Below are positions 36,810-47,631 of a stretch of DNA of 64,000 bases, piece after piece. Source of the DNA: Sphagnum magellanicum. Lineage: Eukaryota > Streptophyta > Sphagnopsida > Sphagnales > Sphagnaceae. A program made the position numbers and the translations under genes. Where the stretch lies: assembly GCA_021904315.1 (NCBI GenBank), contig CM038915.1:15810001-15874000 (forward strand). The letters are read 5' to 3'. The notes under the pieces were generated by a model. It did not search any database. It was not told where the DNA came from and saw only the letters and a program-made list of their open reading frames with translations. Numbering within the stretch: the stretch's first letter is position 1; each line of letters opens with the position of its first letter.

Positions 36810-38430
36810 ATGTCACCATGGTAGTTTTTTGGGGTGGGACATTGAAAATAATATAAAACCCCAATTCAAGTTTTAAATTCCAACAAAAGGATTTATATAA
36901 GTGAAATACATCTTCATCCTTCTATCTTTGAAAGAAATACACAAAAAACATTAATATTCAATATGAAAAGTGGACCTAGCAATTTAGGTAAACTTTAAAT
37001 CATGCAGTTTGCAAGAAAAATTGTTATGGATTTATTGCTCATAATGGAATCAATTTTCGTTCTTAAAATTTTGCGACATAATTCTTTGAGGGGTTATCAC
37101 ATTTAAATACTAAAATGAAATAAAGTAAATTCCCACCTTTTTTATGATTTAAAATTTCAATTTGAAAGTCGCAAAAGTTTTGCAAAGTACAAATCAACTT
37201 TCCAAAATTTATGTTTTTCAAGAGAAGTCTTCAATAAAGATGTATAAAAATCCTTTTTGGAAGGCATTCCAAAATCAAATGATAAAGAAATGGACTTTTG
37301 AAAATTGCAAGAAAATTGGAGATGTTGACACATACTTCTATGTAAGTGAAACATATGGTTTAGGGTATGTTTAAGGTTAGGTTTGCCTTGCACCTTCTTG
37401 AAGCTTTGAGGTTTTTGTGACATGTTGTACTAATTTGTTTTTGTTTGAATCACAATATAGCCTTTTGCATCAGTTTTTGTTGCACATCCATGTAGCAACT
37501 ACTTGCCAAATATGCTCATGGTTTGGATTTGTCTATGAGTAAATAGGAAACCATATTTGAGACATTTGGAGGAAACATTTGATTTGATTTTGTAAAAAGT
37601 GGATATTAGGCATCAAGTTCAAGTTGTTACATAGTTTTTCACTTAGGGCAAGGTGTAATATTGTTTATTTTACTAAACATTTAGAAAAAAAAATTCGCTA
37701 AACTTTCCATCATCATGTGTTGTCTCCATTTTTGTAGATTTTTAAGCAAGTTTTTTTTAAAGGCAATCTAGTTTGTTTGATAAGGGCATTCATTGATTTC
37801 AAGTTTCTCCTAAATTTACATCAACTTGCAACTCTTGCAACATTATGTAAGGTTTAGGGTTTACACAAAATTCAAGAGTGGTCCATTTAAATACGTGGTG
37901 CCCACGAAGAGAGAACAAGTCCACATTTATTCTCTGGTGTTATTACAACATTGTGGGTGAATTTTGTTTGAAGACTTGGTCTCTTACATGTTTAATGAGG
38001 GTGTATTGATCTTGTTTATTCTATATATTTAGCTTGTAACTTGTGTAACATTCATTATGAGAAAATAAATGTTTTGCAACTAGGCTTGCAATTGGGTTTT
38101 AATTGCAGTTTTGAATCGTAATGAGCATTTGCAATTCAACATATTTTTATAATGAGTGCTATTAAACAAGTTGCAAGGGTTGGAATGGTACAACATACTA
38201 TATATGAAAATATATACATATACAACTTGTGCCTATGTTGCAACTACTATGCAATGACATAAGCAATAGTGTAACAACATGGCATTGAAGTGTTGACAAA
38301 TTATCAATGGGCATGTGGCAATTTTAAATTTATTTTGATATTTAATATTTTTATTAATTTAATTTAAATCATTCAACTTAGGGCCAATAAGATGTTGACA
38401 CATGGTGTTACTTGTTAATAGCTAAGTAGG
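36810..38430. other. AT-rich gene-free stretch
   Basis: Short chance frames only, for example overlapping ones on both strands near 37160-37420. I see nothing with homology, terminal repeats or clear tandem structure. Confidence 0.6.
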
Positions 38431-38434
38431 CTTA

Positions 38435-38497
38435 AGCTAGCTAAGTAATTTGGGATAATTCTATTTTATTTGGGTTTAACTTTTAAGGCCAAACCTT
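38435..38497 (-). repeat. LTR-like dispersed module, copy 4 (inverted)
   Basis: On the minus strand this reads AAGGTTTGGCCTTAAAAG, then AAATAAAATA, then ATTATCCCAAATTAC. That matches 5945-6005 on the plus strand almost base for base over about 60 bp. It ends 5 bp before the CACTA-like MITE at 38503. Confidence 0.65.
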
Positions 38498-38502
38498 CTT
38501 TT

Positions 38503-38638
38503 CACTATTACAAATCATGGTTTTTTAAGAGGTTCAAGTTGATTAATTTGTCATTTTTGACTATGGACATGAACTAGTTGCAAAGGACATTTTTTAGTTA
38601 CATAGGACAAGTTGCAAAGAACACGATTTTTCATAGTG
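38503..38638. mobile_element. 136-bp CACTA-like MITE
   Basis: The left end CACTATTACAAATCATGG and the reverse complement of the right end, CACTATGAAAAATCGTG, form imperfect terminal inverted repeats beginning CACTA. The interior is non-coding. Target duplication is uncertain: TTT lies on the left and TTT lies one base beyond the right end. Confidence 0.6.
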
Positions 38639-38639
38639 G

Positions 38640-39760
38640 TTTCCAAGTTGTTTTGAAGCCTAAAAGTTGAACTCAACATTAAAATTTTGGTGCAAATGTA
38701 CATGGCTAGTGAAAAGCTAAAGTCCAAAAGGGAGAATAAGAAAATATCCTTGTAAATTGATGTGATCAATAAAACATCGCAAAATGCTAGACAATAGAAG
38801 TGTTGTGCAATTTAGAATGCAAAGCTTGTGGCCTTGTGTATGAAAAGCACAAAAGTGATCATGGTTGAACAAGAGAAAAGAAATGTTGTTCCTTGAATAT
38901 TAAAGTCCATTCAACACGCCTTAGAAACTTGCCATGGACCACAAAGCACAAAATGTGTCATTGGGAAAATTCTTATAAGAAACACAGATTGGCGATTGAA
39001 AATTTTTCATTGCCATCTTTTCGGTGTGTCATTGTGGCCTTGCCATTTACTTGAAAGAATGTTTTAAGGCAAAATAAGAATTATGGAAATTCCAATATTT
39101 CACCATACAAAAATAAAATCTTTAGAAAAAAAATCTTCTAAAAGAAACCAAACTCCTTCAAGACATCACAACTCTATCACTAATCCCAAGTTTCAGCACA
39201 AGCCAAAATATCATCTTTCAAAAATCCTCACATAAAAATAAACCTACTACATGGGGGCCAAAATCTATTAAGCTACTATATTATATAATGAATCTAAACA
39301 CAATATCTTTGCCTTGGTGGGAAATGCTAAAACAAATGAAAACCAAAACAAAAGTATACAAAGTGAATGCCTTGTAAATTTTGCATTAAGAAATGTTGCT
39401 TTAAATGATTTTTTATTAATTTATTATTATTATTTAATGTCTAAAAAATATGAAAACATTTATTGGAGAAAATTATCAATGACAAGTCCAATCATCCATA
39501 ATTCAAAATTTTAAGAAATAGATAGGTAGTACTTGTGTAAAATTGTATGTGACCATTACATCTTATGTTTACAAGAAACCCATCATCATTATAGAACATA
39601 GATGTGGACACAAATGGATTCACAATTTTCAAATTTGGTTACACATGACAACATGATTTGCTTACAAAATTGGGTTTTATAAAATTTGTAAATCCAAAAC
39701 ATGTCATTTTTGAAAGATCATGGAAATTACACCATATTCCATATATAACAACTACAAACT
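38640..39760. other. Gene-free stretch downstream of the kinase relic
   Basis: No supported gene or repeat. In the transcriptional sense it lies 3' of the minus-strand kinase relic, so it could hold that gene's 3' region, but no terminator or polyadenylation context is distinctive. Confidence 0.5.
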
Positions 39761-39762
39761 AT

Positions 39763-41200
39763 TTATGTTTGCTTTCGATAACATTCTTCAGGTGCAGTCC
39801 AATTGTATGGAGGCCCCATTAATGTGCAAATGACATGTTTAACAGTTTTTCGTGCTTCTGAATTTGGGTCATACATGTCATGGATCAATTTCCCAAATGA
39901 CATTTTAGTTGAATTGTCCACAAAATATTTTGCATCCCAATCATCACCCCATATGACATTTACCAACATGCCCATTGAATATGTTTTAGACCTCAAAGTT
40001 GTGGCATGTTGTTTGGCTATTAATTGAGGGGAATTTATAGTTCCTTACTTGCTATAACAAAAAAAATAAAAATTGAAGCAACCCATTAACGCATTATTTT
40101 TTGTGTTGGTGGCATTTTGCTCCTTTGCAAAGCCATACAATGATGTTGTCACCTTTCACAAACACATGGCTTCACCCTAATCACACACACCTATGTACAC
40201 AACATCTGGTTAGTTTGCTAAAAAATGCAACATAATGTTGTCTTTGGACAAGTCATTGTGCAAAATTCCACAATGATGTATTGCATTCATAATGTTTATG
40301 AATGCCCATGCCAATTTCACAAAATTTTGCTTAAAGGTGACAAGTCATGTTTGCCCTTCCATATCTGGGCCCCCTTGTTGCAATAAGGTATGATTATTAG
40401 TAATGGGGGAGTATTTTGTGTTGTAATCCAACATTTTTTGAAAAGTTCCCCATTACACCATAATGTGTATGCCTCCATGGTCTTCGTGTGGATGGTAAGG
40501 AAATTGATGACACCTGGATGTTCGCATGGGCATGCCAAGGCTTCTATTGATTGTTGCTTATGTGTTTTTCGCTTGTGATCCATCTTTAGTGTCTTCTTTG
40601 CCAACTCAATTGTGCTTGGGATGCGAACAAATCTTTCGATTTACACCTTGTGCATCACACCATAACCACCCTGATTATCTCCACCTGACAATGGAAACAC
40701 ATTTGCTATGCTTGGAATCCATAACACACCATAGTTTGCAATTTGGGCTAGAAGGTTTTGAACACCTTCCTCAATCCATGGTGTAATCCTTGTTTTTTTC
40801 TTCAACCAATTCTTCAAGAATTTGGCCCACCATGAAATTTTCCCCACAAGCTCACCACCTCTATGGTCTAATGCACCTTGACCTTTTGTGGATAAAGGCC
40901 ATCAAACCATTGCAACAAGTTTGTGCCTGAATCCAAAATTTTATATTCAAACCATTCCAAAAACACCTTAGAAGTCCAAATTTTGGTGTATTGTGAGGAT
41001 CCATCTAGTTCTACCAAAAAGTTATGTTCCATGACTTATTTAAACTTCTCCAAACCAGTTCCTTGCTTGGTCACAAAAGCACCATTGAGATATGCCATTG
41101 TGTGCTCCATAAAAAATCTCATGACAATTTCCTGGAATTGTTTGTGGTGATTTGTTTAGGGTCATTGTCTTTAAGCTTTTGATGTTTTCAAGTTTGTGTC
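39763..41200 (-). pseudogene. Eukaryotic protein kinase domain relic
   Basis: On the minus strand, a pre-kinase segment at about 41150-40900 includes VFLEWFEYKILDSGTNL. Kinase landmarks then follow in order. The glycine loop is SGGDNQGGYGVMHKV (about 40690-40650), and the ATP-anchoring Lys lies in ELAKKTLKM. A helix-C-like EALACPCEHPGVINF is followed by MEAYTLWCNGE and the catalytic loop HNDLSKDNIMLHF (about 40250-40215), with Asp and Asn in place. The metal-binding motif reads CD*GEA, where TGA stands where Trp or Phe is expected. The C-lobe includes YSMGMLVNVIWGDDWDAKYF and ends PPYNWTAPEECY. The activation-segment APE motif is not recognisable. Frame changes and several stops (after HKV, within the DxG motif, before the C-lobe) show a pseudogene. 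It is continuous in sense with the 42440-44756 region. Confidence 0.82.
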
Positions 41201-41652
41201 AATGAAGTGTTTCCCCACCAAACATTTTTGCAACCTTTAGTTGTTTGTGCATGGTTGAGGGCGGGCCGTTCAAAACTTTGGGGGTAAGTCCCAAATGATG
41301 TGTGGGATAATTTGTTTAAGGGGTTTTGGTCAGATTGACCATTTAATGGTTATCTACTCGATCATCCATTTGATGACATCCTTAAAATTTTGAATGAAAA
41401 AAAACCTAAAGTTTTTCCAAGCACTAATTGTTTTAAAAAATTAGAATTTAATGTGGTCCAAATTTTTTTCAAAATGCAAAAAAAATATCCCTTCACCAAG
41501 GACTTGATCACCTCAACTCACCCAAAGGTTCCACACAATGGTTGTAAGTGGGCAACCAAAGACACAAAACCCAAATGACAACATAGGTGTTCAAAAATGA
41601 ATTATGGATTACATTTTTAAACTCATACATTCAGAAAGCCTTTTCCAAAATC

Positions 41653-42156
41653 AGTTGCCATCGAACGACTAAGACAAATTTAGTTGCCATCTAACGATTC
41701 CCAAATGGCAATCGAAAATGCCACTACATCCATTTGCAACTACCAAAATACATAGCCATTGTCCAATGGCAACCAAATTTAGTCAGTGTTGTTGGATGGT
41801 GACCAAATTTAGTCACCACACAACTATGGCAACCAAAAGCCTTTCAGTTGCCACATGCAAGTGGCTATCAAAAGGTTTTCAATCACCATGGGGGCATGGA
41901 GATTGAAATGTTTTTAGTCGCCACCCACATGGTGATCAAAAGGCTTTCAATTGCCATTATTGCATGGTGAATAAAAGGTTTTTGGTCACCATAGTAATGT
42001 GGCAACTGAAAGGTTTTCGGTCACCACATTTGTGTGGCAACTAAAAACCTTTCAATCACCACAATGTTTTTCCCTCCCCCCACCCCCCATTTTTTTCCCT
42101 TCTTCATCCCCTCCCCCTTAATGGTGACCGAAACCCTTTCAATTGCCATCTTGTGT
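41653..42156. repeat. Palindromic repeat array 1
   Basis: About ten degenerate 28-bp units have the form TGGCAACYRAAAGG then TTTYGGTCRCCAC, each nearly its own reverse complement, with spacers of about 7 bp. Clear units lie at 41820-42060, for example TGGCAACTGAAAGG followed by TTTTCGGTCACCAC. A run of C and T (42065-42115) interrupts the array before a last unit at 42121-42150. The array separates the kinase domain from the upstream coding part of the same minus-strand gene, so it may lie in an intron or be an insertion. Confidence 0.85.
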
Positions 42157-42439
42157 GATCACCTCATAAAAAAATGGGGTTCTTGATGGGAACTCATTGG
42201 GAACTTGAATGGAACATGTTGGGAACAAATGGAAAAATAGAAAACAATCCTTCTTTGTTGGGAATGAAATTTGATGCAATTTTGTAACACACCTAAAGAA
42301 TTGCAATTATATGCTTTCTATTCATTCCAATCACATTATCATCAATGAAGTTCAATATTCAAGAATTGTGGGCCATATCTAATCATCCAATTCACTTTTC
42401 AATTACAAGATTTTACATACGATCGTAATTAACTAGGTT

Positions 42440-44756
42440 TACATTAATTGTGACAAACCCTTAAGGGAAACAATTTGTTTGCTCGTATTGCTATATAAAT
42501 ATCGATTTTGTACAATATTGAAGCTATTTTACAATGTACATATGTTGCATCTAGTGGCAAATTCCACCCCACCGTAGTACTACGATCTATTATTTCCTCT
42601 ACTACTACTTTTTCCAATATTAATACCATGTTGTTAGCATAATTTCTTAACCCAATGCGTTCCCCATTCAAGATTATGTCCAACCCAAGAAGATTTATTT
42701 ATGTTGTTAAACATTGTGACCGTGTGAGGAGATATTGCAGTTAATAATGTAAAGGCAGCATCATCTTTCAAATGTGACCTTTCAATAGTTTTTTGCAATG
42801 TCAAGTTGGTTCAGTCTTTAGCTTAAAGATCGCTTATGGTGAACCTTCGCCCAATCTCCTCCACCATCATGTTGTACCAAACATGCTTCGAATTCAGACT
42901 GTATTTAAACTTGTTGGTTTTTGGGTTATACCACTCCCAAAACATTTGATAAAACCAACAACATTGTGTATTAGTCATTGATGGGTACAATAATTCACAT
43001 GCCTTTTGATTCATGGATTTTTCATATCGCCATTCGTCATATTGACTCCCCCATGTAATAATAGACATGCAAGGATTCCACATCCATTTCATGTTTGTGC
43101 CCCATGCTTGTGGCCTATTAGGTGTGTTAAACATATTTTACTCCCATGTTGTGGCATGGCTGCTCAAAGATTGAATTGTTCGTATAAGTGCCGATGAAAT
43201 GAGGCCCTACATTGTGGACATCTCCTTACCACCATTAAAGCGATTAGGCATTGTGGATACATGTGTTGGCAAGTGCCCAAAATCCATGCACCTTATGAAC
43301 CAAATGGGGAGCAACAAATAGAGCATAGTTCCCTGTTTTGCATGAAGGGTTGAGGTGTGGGCCAAAAGAGTTCCCTTGTTTTTTCTGACAAGGTAGTGAC
43401 ATATTCCCAATCGAGCTCAAGATGTGTCACCTAATTTATGCTTGCATTTTCCACCATCTTGGGTAAATTGTTAGGAAACATTTTGAATATCCTATGCCAT
43501 GATGTCAAATCTTGTGATCCAAACCTCCCATCTTCATGGTATTTCACTTTCATTTTTACGAGCTTTGCCTTGATCTATGTAATTCGAAATGTTGCCAAAA
43601 TACGTGTAAGATGCATGTGGTTCAAATTTTGTTTGGTTGCTTTCACAAATGTTTCAACATTTCTTCAATATTATTTTTTCATATCAATCAACATTTTATG
43701 GTAGTGTTCAACGTCTTCCATGAAATTCAGGCATTCTTTTTCTACCTCAATGGCCCTTGTGAGTGCTTCTTGCAGTTTTTGTTGGTGAGTGGCAACATCT
43801 TGTTTTAGCCCAAGACATTTTGTTTGGCATCTAGCCAATTGTTCATGCAATGCATCGTGTTCCAATGTCACTTCTTGAAGTTGCATCTACATTATGCCCA
43901 TTTCCCCTCGCAATGCCTCTAGAGCATGTTCTATAATGTTGACCTATCTTGTGGAGGAGAATGTGCTAACATCCTATGCCAACCACCCCTAACCATCTAT
44001 CGTGTCAACTGGCAAGTAAAATGCCATCTAAACCATAACATCCAATTGTGTTGCATCCATGGGGTTGTTCATGCTCAACAATGATTGAGGGGGATTTTAT
44101 TCCCAAAGGTGTTAAACAATTCGGTCGTTCATCATAAGATCTAGCTCTTGGGTACAAAAAGTATTCAATGCTAGTTGAAAAGAGAAAGGGGGAATGATAG
44201 GGGTACATTGGGAAGGAACTTGGGATTTCCTTGTAAGAATTGGAAGAACTGTTGTAGGAGGTGGGCGAGTTTCTAGATGAGCCAATGGATTTGCCCTTGT
44301 AAATTTATCTAGTTAGTACATAGGCACATTGTCAACTCGATTGCCTATAACAGTCTTCTAGTCGACTTTAACTCCAAGCACCACCTCTACATAAACCATC
44401 CATGCCATAATCAAAAGCACTTGGTTTTTGGAAAAAAAATGGTTCCCCATCATGACCATGTAAATCTCCAACATGCGTGTTTTCATATGTTCATCTAGGC
44501 AACTTGTATATTGGGCAGAATTATTTTTCATGCGGGTATCATGCCTAGAAAGTGGCCACTTCTTGTCAATGTGACACCATTGCACATAGGAAGAACATAA
44601 TGAGTATGACCAAGGCTGGGGAAGGTTTTACCATCCAGCATCTACTATGATGGTTGGGACTTCAAGTGCTTTGAACTTTGCTTCGTGTTGTCTTCCATTC
44701 ATGCCATGGCCCTTGACCATTCTCCTTTGGTTCGCATCATCTGCCATCATACCCAT
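42440..44756 (-). pseudogene. N-terminal part of the kinase-bearing gene relic
   Basis: Minus-strand reading from the ATG at 44756 gives MGMMADDANQRRMVKG, then ALEVPTIIVDAGW. A Trp/Pro-containing region follows (SSYVQWCHIDKKWPLSRHD) and a helical segment (LDEHMKTRMLEIYMVMMG). 43886-43671 is a clear coiled coil of about 70 residues (LEHDALHEQLARCQTK). 43134-42823 is Trp-rich (WGSQYDEWRYEKSM, CCWFYQMFWEWYNPKTNKF), followed by AAFTLLTAISPHTVTM and SSWVGHNLEWGTHWV. I recognise no catalytic domain here. Order, strand and absence of other genes suggest one long protein ending in the kinase domain. Several stops and frame changes make it non-functional. I believe related multi-copy proteins exist in non-flowering plants, but cannot verify that. 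Confidence 0.65.
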
Positions 44757-45166
44757 TGTTCATTAATAAATAAGTAAACACAAATTAGGGTTAAGGGTGG
44801 GGTAAATTAAGGTTAAGTTTTTATAAAAAAATGTATAATAAATCAGTATGGGGGTCCTCCAAGAGGTTCAACATTCAAGTCCAACACACAATTATTTTCA
44901 CAATTGATATTGTGAACTTAAAAACCTTCCAAAGGACTCCCACTTTCTTCCAAATGTATGGCATTAATTGTTCAAAGTGAATAGAGTCCACACACGTGGG
45001 GAAGAAAATACAAGAAATGACAAAATTGTGGGTCTTATAATGGACCCACACATGCACAAAGCCCTAGGACTGGGCCTTGGCCTATTTTAATCACCTTGAG
45101 TCACCATTGAATGCACAATATGGCGATCGGCCCAATCCAACAACCCAAATTCGCTAATGACCTAAC

Positions 45167-45585
45167 CAGTTTTTGGTTGCCATTTGATGACCTGCAAGCA
45201 TCATAGACTCAAGGTCATCAAATGCCAACTAAAAAGTGGTTTGGTTAGCATTGAACCATTGTATCGTTGGTGACTCAAACAAAATTAATCACCATTAGTC
45301 AGCCAAATGCAGTTGCCATTGATTGCCAATTGGATAGTCAACCAATTGGTGACCAATTTTTTTTTATCACCAATGGTATAATCTATGGTTGGCAATTGAA
45401 AATTTTCTATCACCTTCATATTTGAGGAATGGTGACTGAATTTTCTCGATCACCAATTGTCCACACATCCATTGGCGACTAAAAAAACTCAATCACCACC
45501 TAATGACGTTCGATAGCCACATGTGGTTGGTAGATGGGAACGTTGTTGGATGGTAACTGAATTATTTTTATCGCCAAATTTTGTG
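45167..45585. repeat. Palindromic repeat array 2
   Basis: Diverged units have the same GGTGAC...GTCACC logic, for example TTGGTGACCAATTTTT then TATCACCAA (45340-45366), ATGGTGACTGAATTTTC then GATCACCAA (45430-45455) and TTGGCGACTAAAAAAAC then AATCACCAC (45473-45498). The array lies in the interval of about 1 kb between two divergent gene relics, so it occupies a shared upstream region. Confidence 0.75.
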
Positions 45586-45620
45586 GGTGCCCTGAGTTTT
45601 GGGGTACCCTTAATTTAACC

Positions 45621-45630
45621 TATATAAAGA
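45621..45630 (+). promoter_or_regulatory. Candidate TATA box
   Basis: TATATAAAGA with flanking CC and GG is a good plant TATA box. It lies 158 bp upstream of the plus-strand ATG at 45788 and just after palindromic array 2. Only position and sequence support it. Confidence 0.45.
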
Positions 45631-45787
45631 GGTTCAAATTTTAACTTTTCTTCCTATTTTTTTCAATGTGTATGACTTCAATTGTTGTGGATAGTTAATG
45701 TGCAACACTTTAAAGAAAGGGGGGAGGGGACTCCATGCATTTTTTTTTGTTATTGTTGTGATTCCAAAAAAAATCACAAAACAAAAT

Positions 45788-46117
45788 ATGTCAAACAATC
45801 AACTTAAAAGAAAGATACTCAAGCAAGTTGGTGAATGGGACGACCCCACCATCATGGCCTGGGTCTATGAAGGGGTAGATGTCATATATTTCCTAGGCTA
45901 GGAAGAAGGCCAATATGATGTGGATATTTTTCAATTATCGGAAGACTATTATACAAAGACATACCATTGACATTATATGTTAGAACTGAAAATGTAATGG
46001 ACAAGGAAAATGTGTTCATAGCTTGGGTTCACAATGGCACCAATGTCAAATATCTTCAATGCACATTTGAAGGAGTATGTCTTGGATGTCTTCAATTTGC
46101 CTGAGGACTTGTTGTAG
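45788..46117 (+). pseudogene. Plus-strand relic with a twice-repeated motif
   Basis: It starts at the ATG at 45788: MSNNQLKRKILKQVGEWDD. The segment IMAWVYEGVDVIYFLG then QYDVDIFQLSEDYY (from about 45853) is followed about 160 bp later by FIAWVHNGTNVKYLQC then EYVLDVFNLPEDLL in shifted frames. The protein therefore contained at least two copies of a unit of about 54 residues: (I/M)AWV..G..VxYL, then an acidic/aromatic (Q/E)Y.(V/L)D(V/I)F.L.ED. I do not recognise the family. Stops and frame changes are present. It is transcribed away from the kinase-bearing relic across array 2. Confidence 0.6.
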
Positions 46118-46619
46118 GAGGACATACGACAAAGTTTCATGTTTACAACACATAAGACTATTTTGACGCAATATGACATTTATTAATTTTCAATTGAATT
46201 CATAAATTAAAAAAAGAACAAATGTCTTTGTCACTTGAGGATCTATTGGAAATACCATTTTGATAGTGTATTATTAGGGTTTTATCTTTTGATAGATATT
46301 GCAAGCAATTCGGTTTGAGTAAATTAAATATTCTTTCTTTTTGTAATTTTTCATTTTCATTTTATTACAATAATTATAACTAAGCGCTCCTTTTTTTTTG
46401 CCCATGGATCATTTTGAGTGCCCTTGGAATTGAAAGTTTCCAATTTGAATAATGGATATGAAATTGTCATATGAAATACACCAATTTTGAAATAGGGTCC
46501 CAAACCAAATGGTTATAATTTTATTACTAAAGAAATATATAGTTGGAAGAAAATATGTCTGTGTCACCAAGTGGATTTGCATATAATGTTCAACTTATGT
46601 GTAAGAATTGCAAAATGCC

Positions 46620-47476
46620 AAATGCTTATGATTGTGAAACCCTTGTGATTCATGACCTAGGAGGATGATTAGTGGCAAAATTTGGATGTTGGGGTTGAGG
46701 CTCATGGTAGTCACTATCATTTGGGGCCTCAATTGCCTCATTAGAATGTCGGTGTTATTGTCGTTATCATCATCGTTGCACCCCTCTTTCGCTTTTGAAT
46801 TGTCTATCCCACACAAGGTTGTGATGATATTTCAACTTGAACATTTTGTCACAATTCGTTTGGTGGGGTGTTGTTTCTCAATATCCAAAATGCTATCATT
46901 AATGTCTGGTCATTCATAATTATGTTCACTTACAAAAGCAATTGTTTTTTAAATAGTGGGCCTTTTCCCTTGAATAACTCGATGTGTGAATGAGTCTTCA
47001 ATAGGTGGTCGAAGATGATTCATGGAAACTGCCACAACGATTAGTCTTGACCCCATTGGAACTTCAAGTACCGAGGGTTTTGGACATTGTAGGTATTGGC
47101 AGATTGGTGCGTGGTTAGAATCTAAATCACCTTTTGCTGACTTCTCAAGTCTTATAACTTTACGACTTGAAAAACTTAAATCCGCAACTTGGGGTGCACT
47201 TGTGTTAGTGATCATATGCAAGCCCACATTTGGCTCCAATGTAATATCCCCAATGTCATCAACTACAATATTGGGAAGATTGACGAATGGGTCCATTTAT
47301 ATGTCTAAAATGTTGTTTAGTGTTTATTGTGCATTTAATTCCAAAATGATGATTCAAATTAATGGTGTGTTCGTGCTAATTAAGGGGTCCATTTCCATGG
47401 AATTCATTGATTGCAAGGACGTGTTTTCACTTGGGGCCATTGGAGCATGTACTGCTTGGGGGGGTGCATTAGACAT
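46620..47476 (-). pseudogene. Unrecognised coding relic
   Basis: A single minus-strand frame of about 285 codons starts at the ATG at 47476 (MSNAPPQAVHAPMAPSE). It continues through VVDDIGDITLEPNVGL, KVIRLEKSAKGDLDSNHA, PPIEDSFTHRVIQGKRP and an acidic DDDNDNNTD tract to about 46620. It is interrupted by about six stops, several of which (TGA where Trp or Arg is plausible, TAA where Gln is plausible) look like C-to-T or G-to-A decay. It lies just downstream of the hAT relic on the same strand. Function unknown. Confidence 0.5.
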
Positions 47477-47631
47477 TTGAACATTGATGTTTAATAATGG
47501 CATGTTTAAATTTGCATCACCATTGTTAGAACCTTGAACCTACCAAACTATTGTATCATATAACAATCTTGAAAATGGAATCTTGTCATCATGTAGGAAT
47601 TAAAAGGGGTCATGTTCGACTTCATCTTCAT

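Noticed and set aside
41653-42156. Repeat-spacer array resembling a CRISPR array
   Set aside because: Units are degenerate palindromes, spacers are only about 7 bp and similar in length by repeat phasing, there are no cas-like genes, and the DNA is plant nuclear.
43671-43886. Coiled-coil frame as an independent small gene
   Set aside because: It lies in sense and order with coding-like sequence on both sides, so it is better read as part of the longer kinase-bearing relic.
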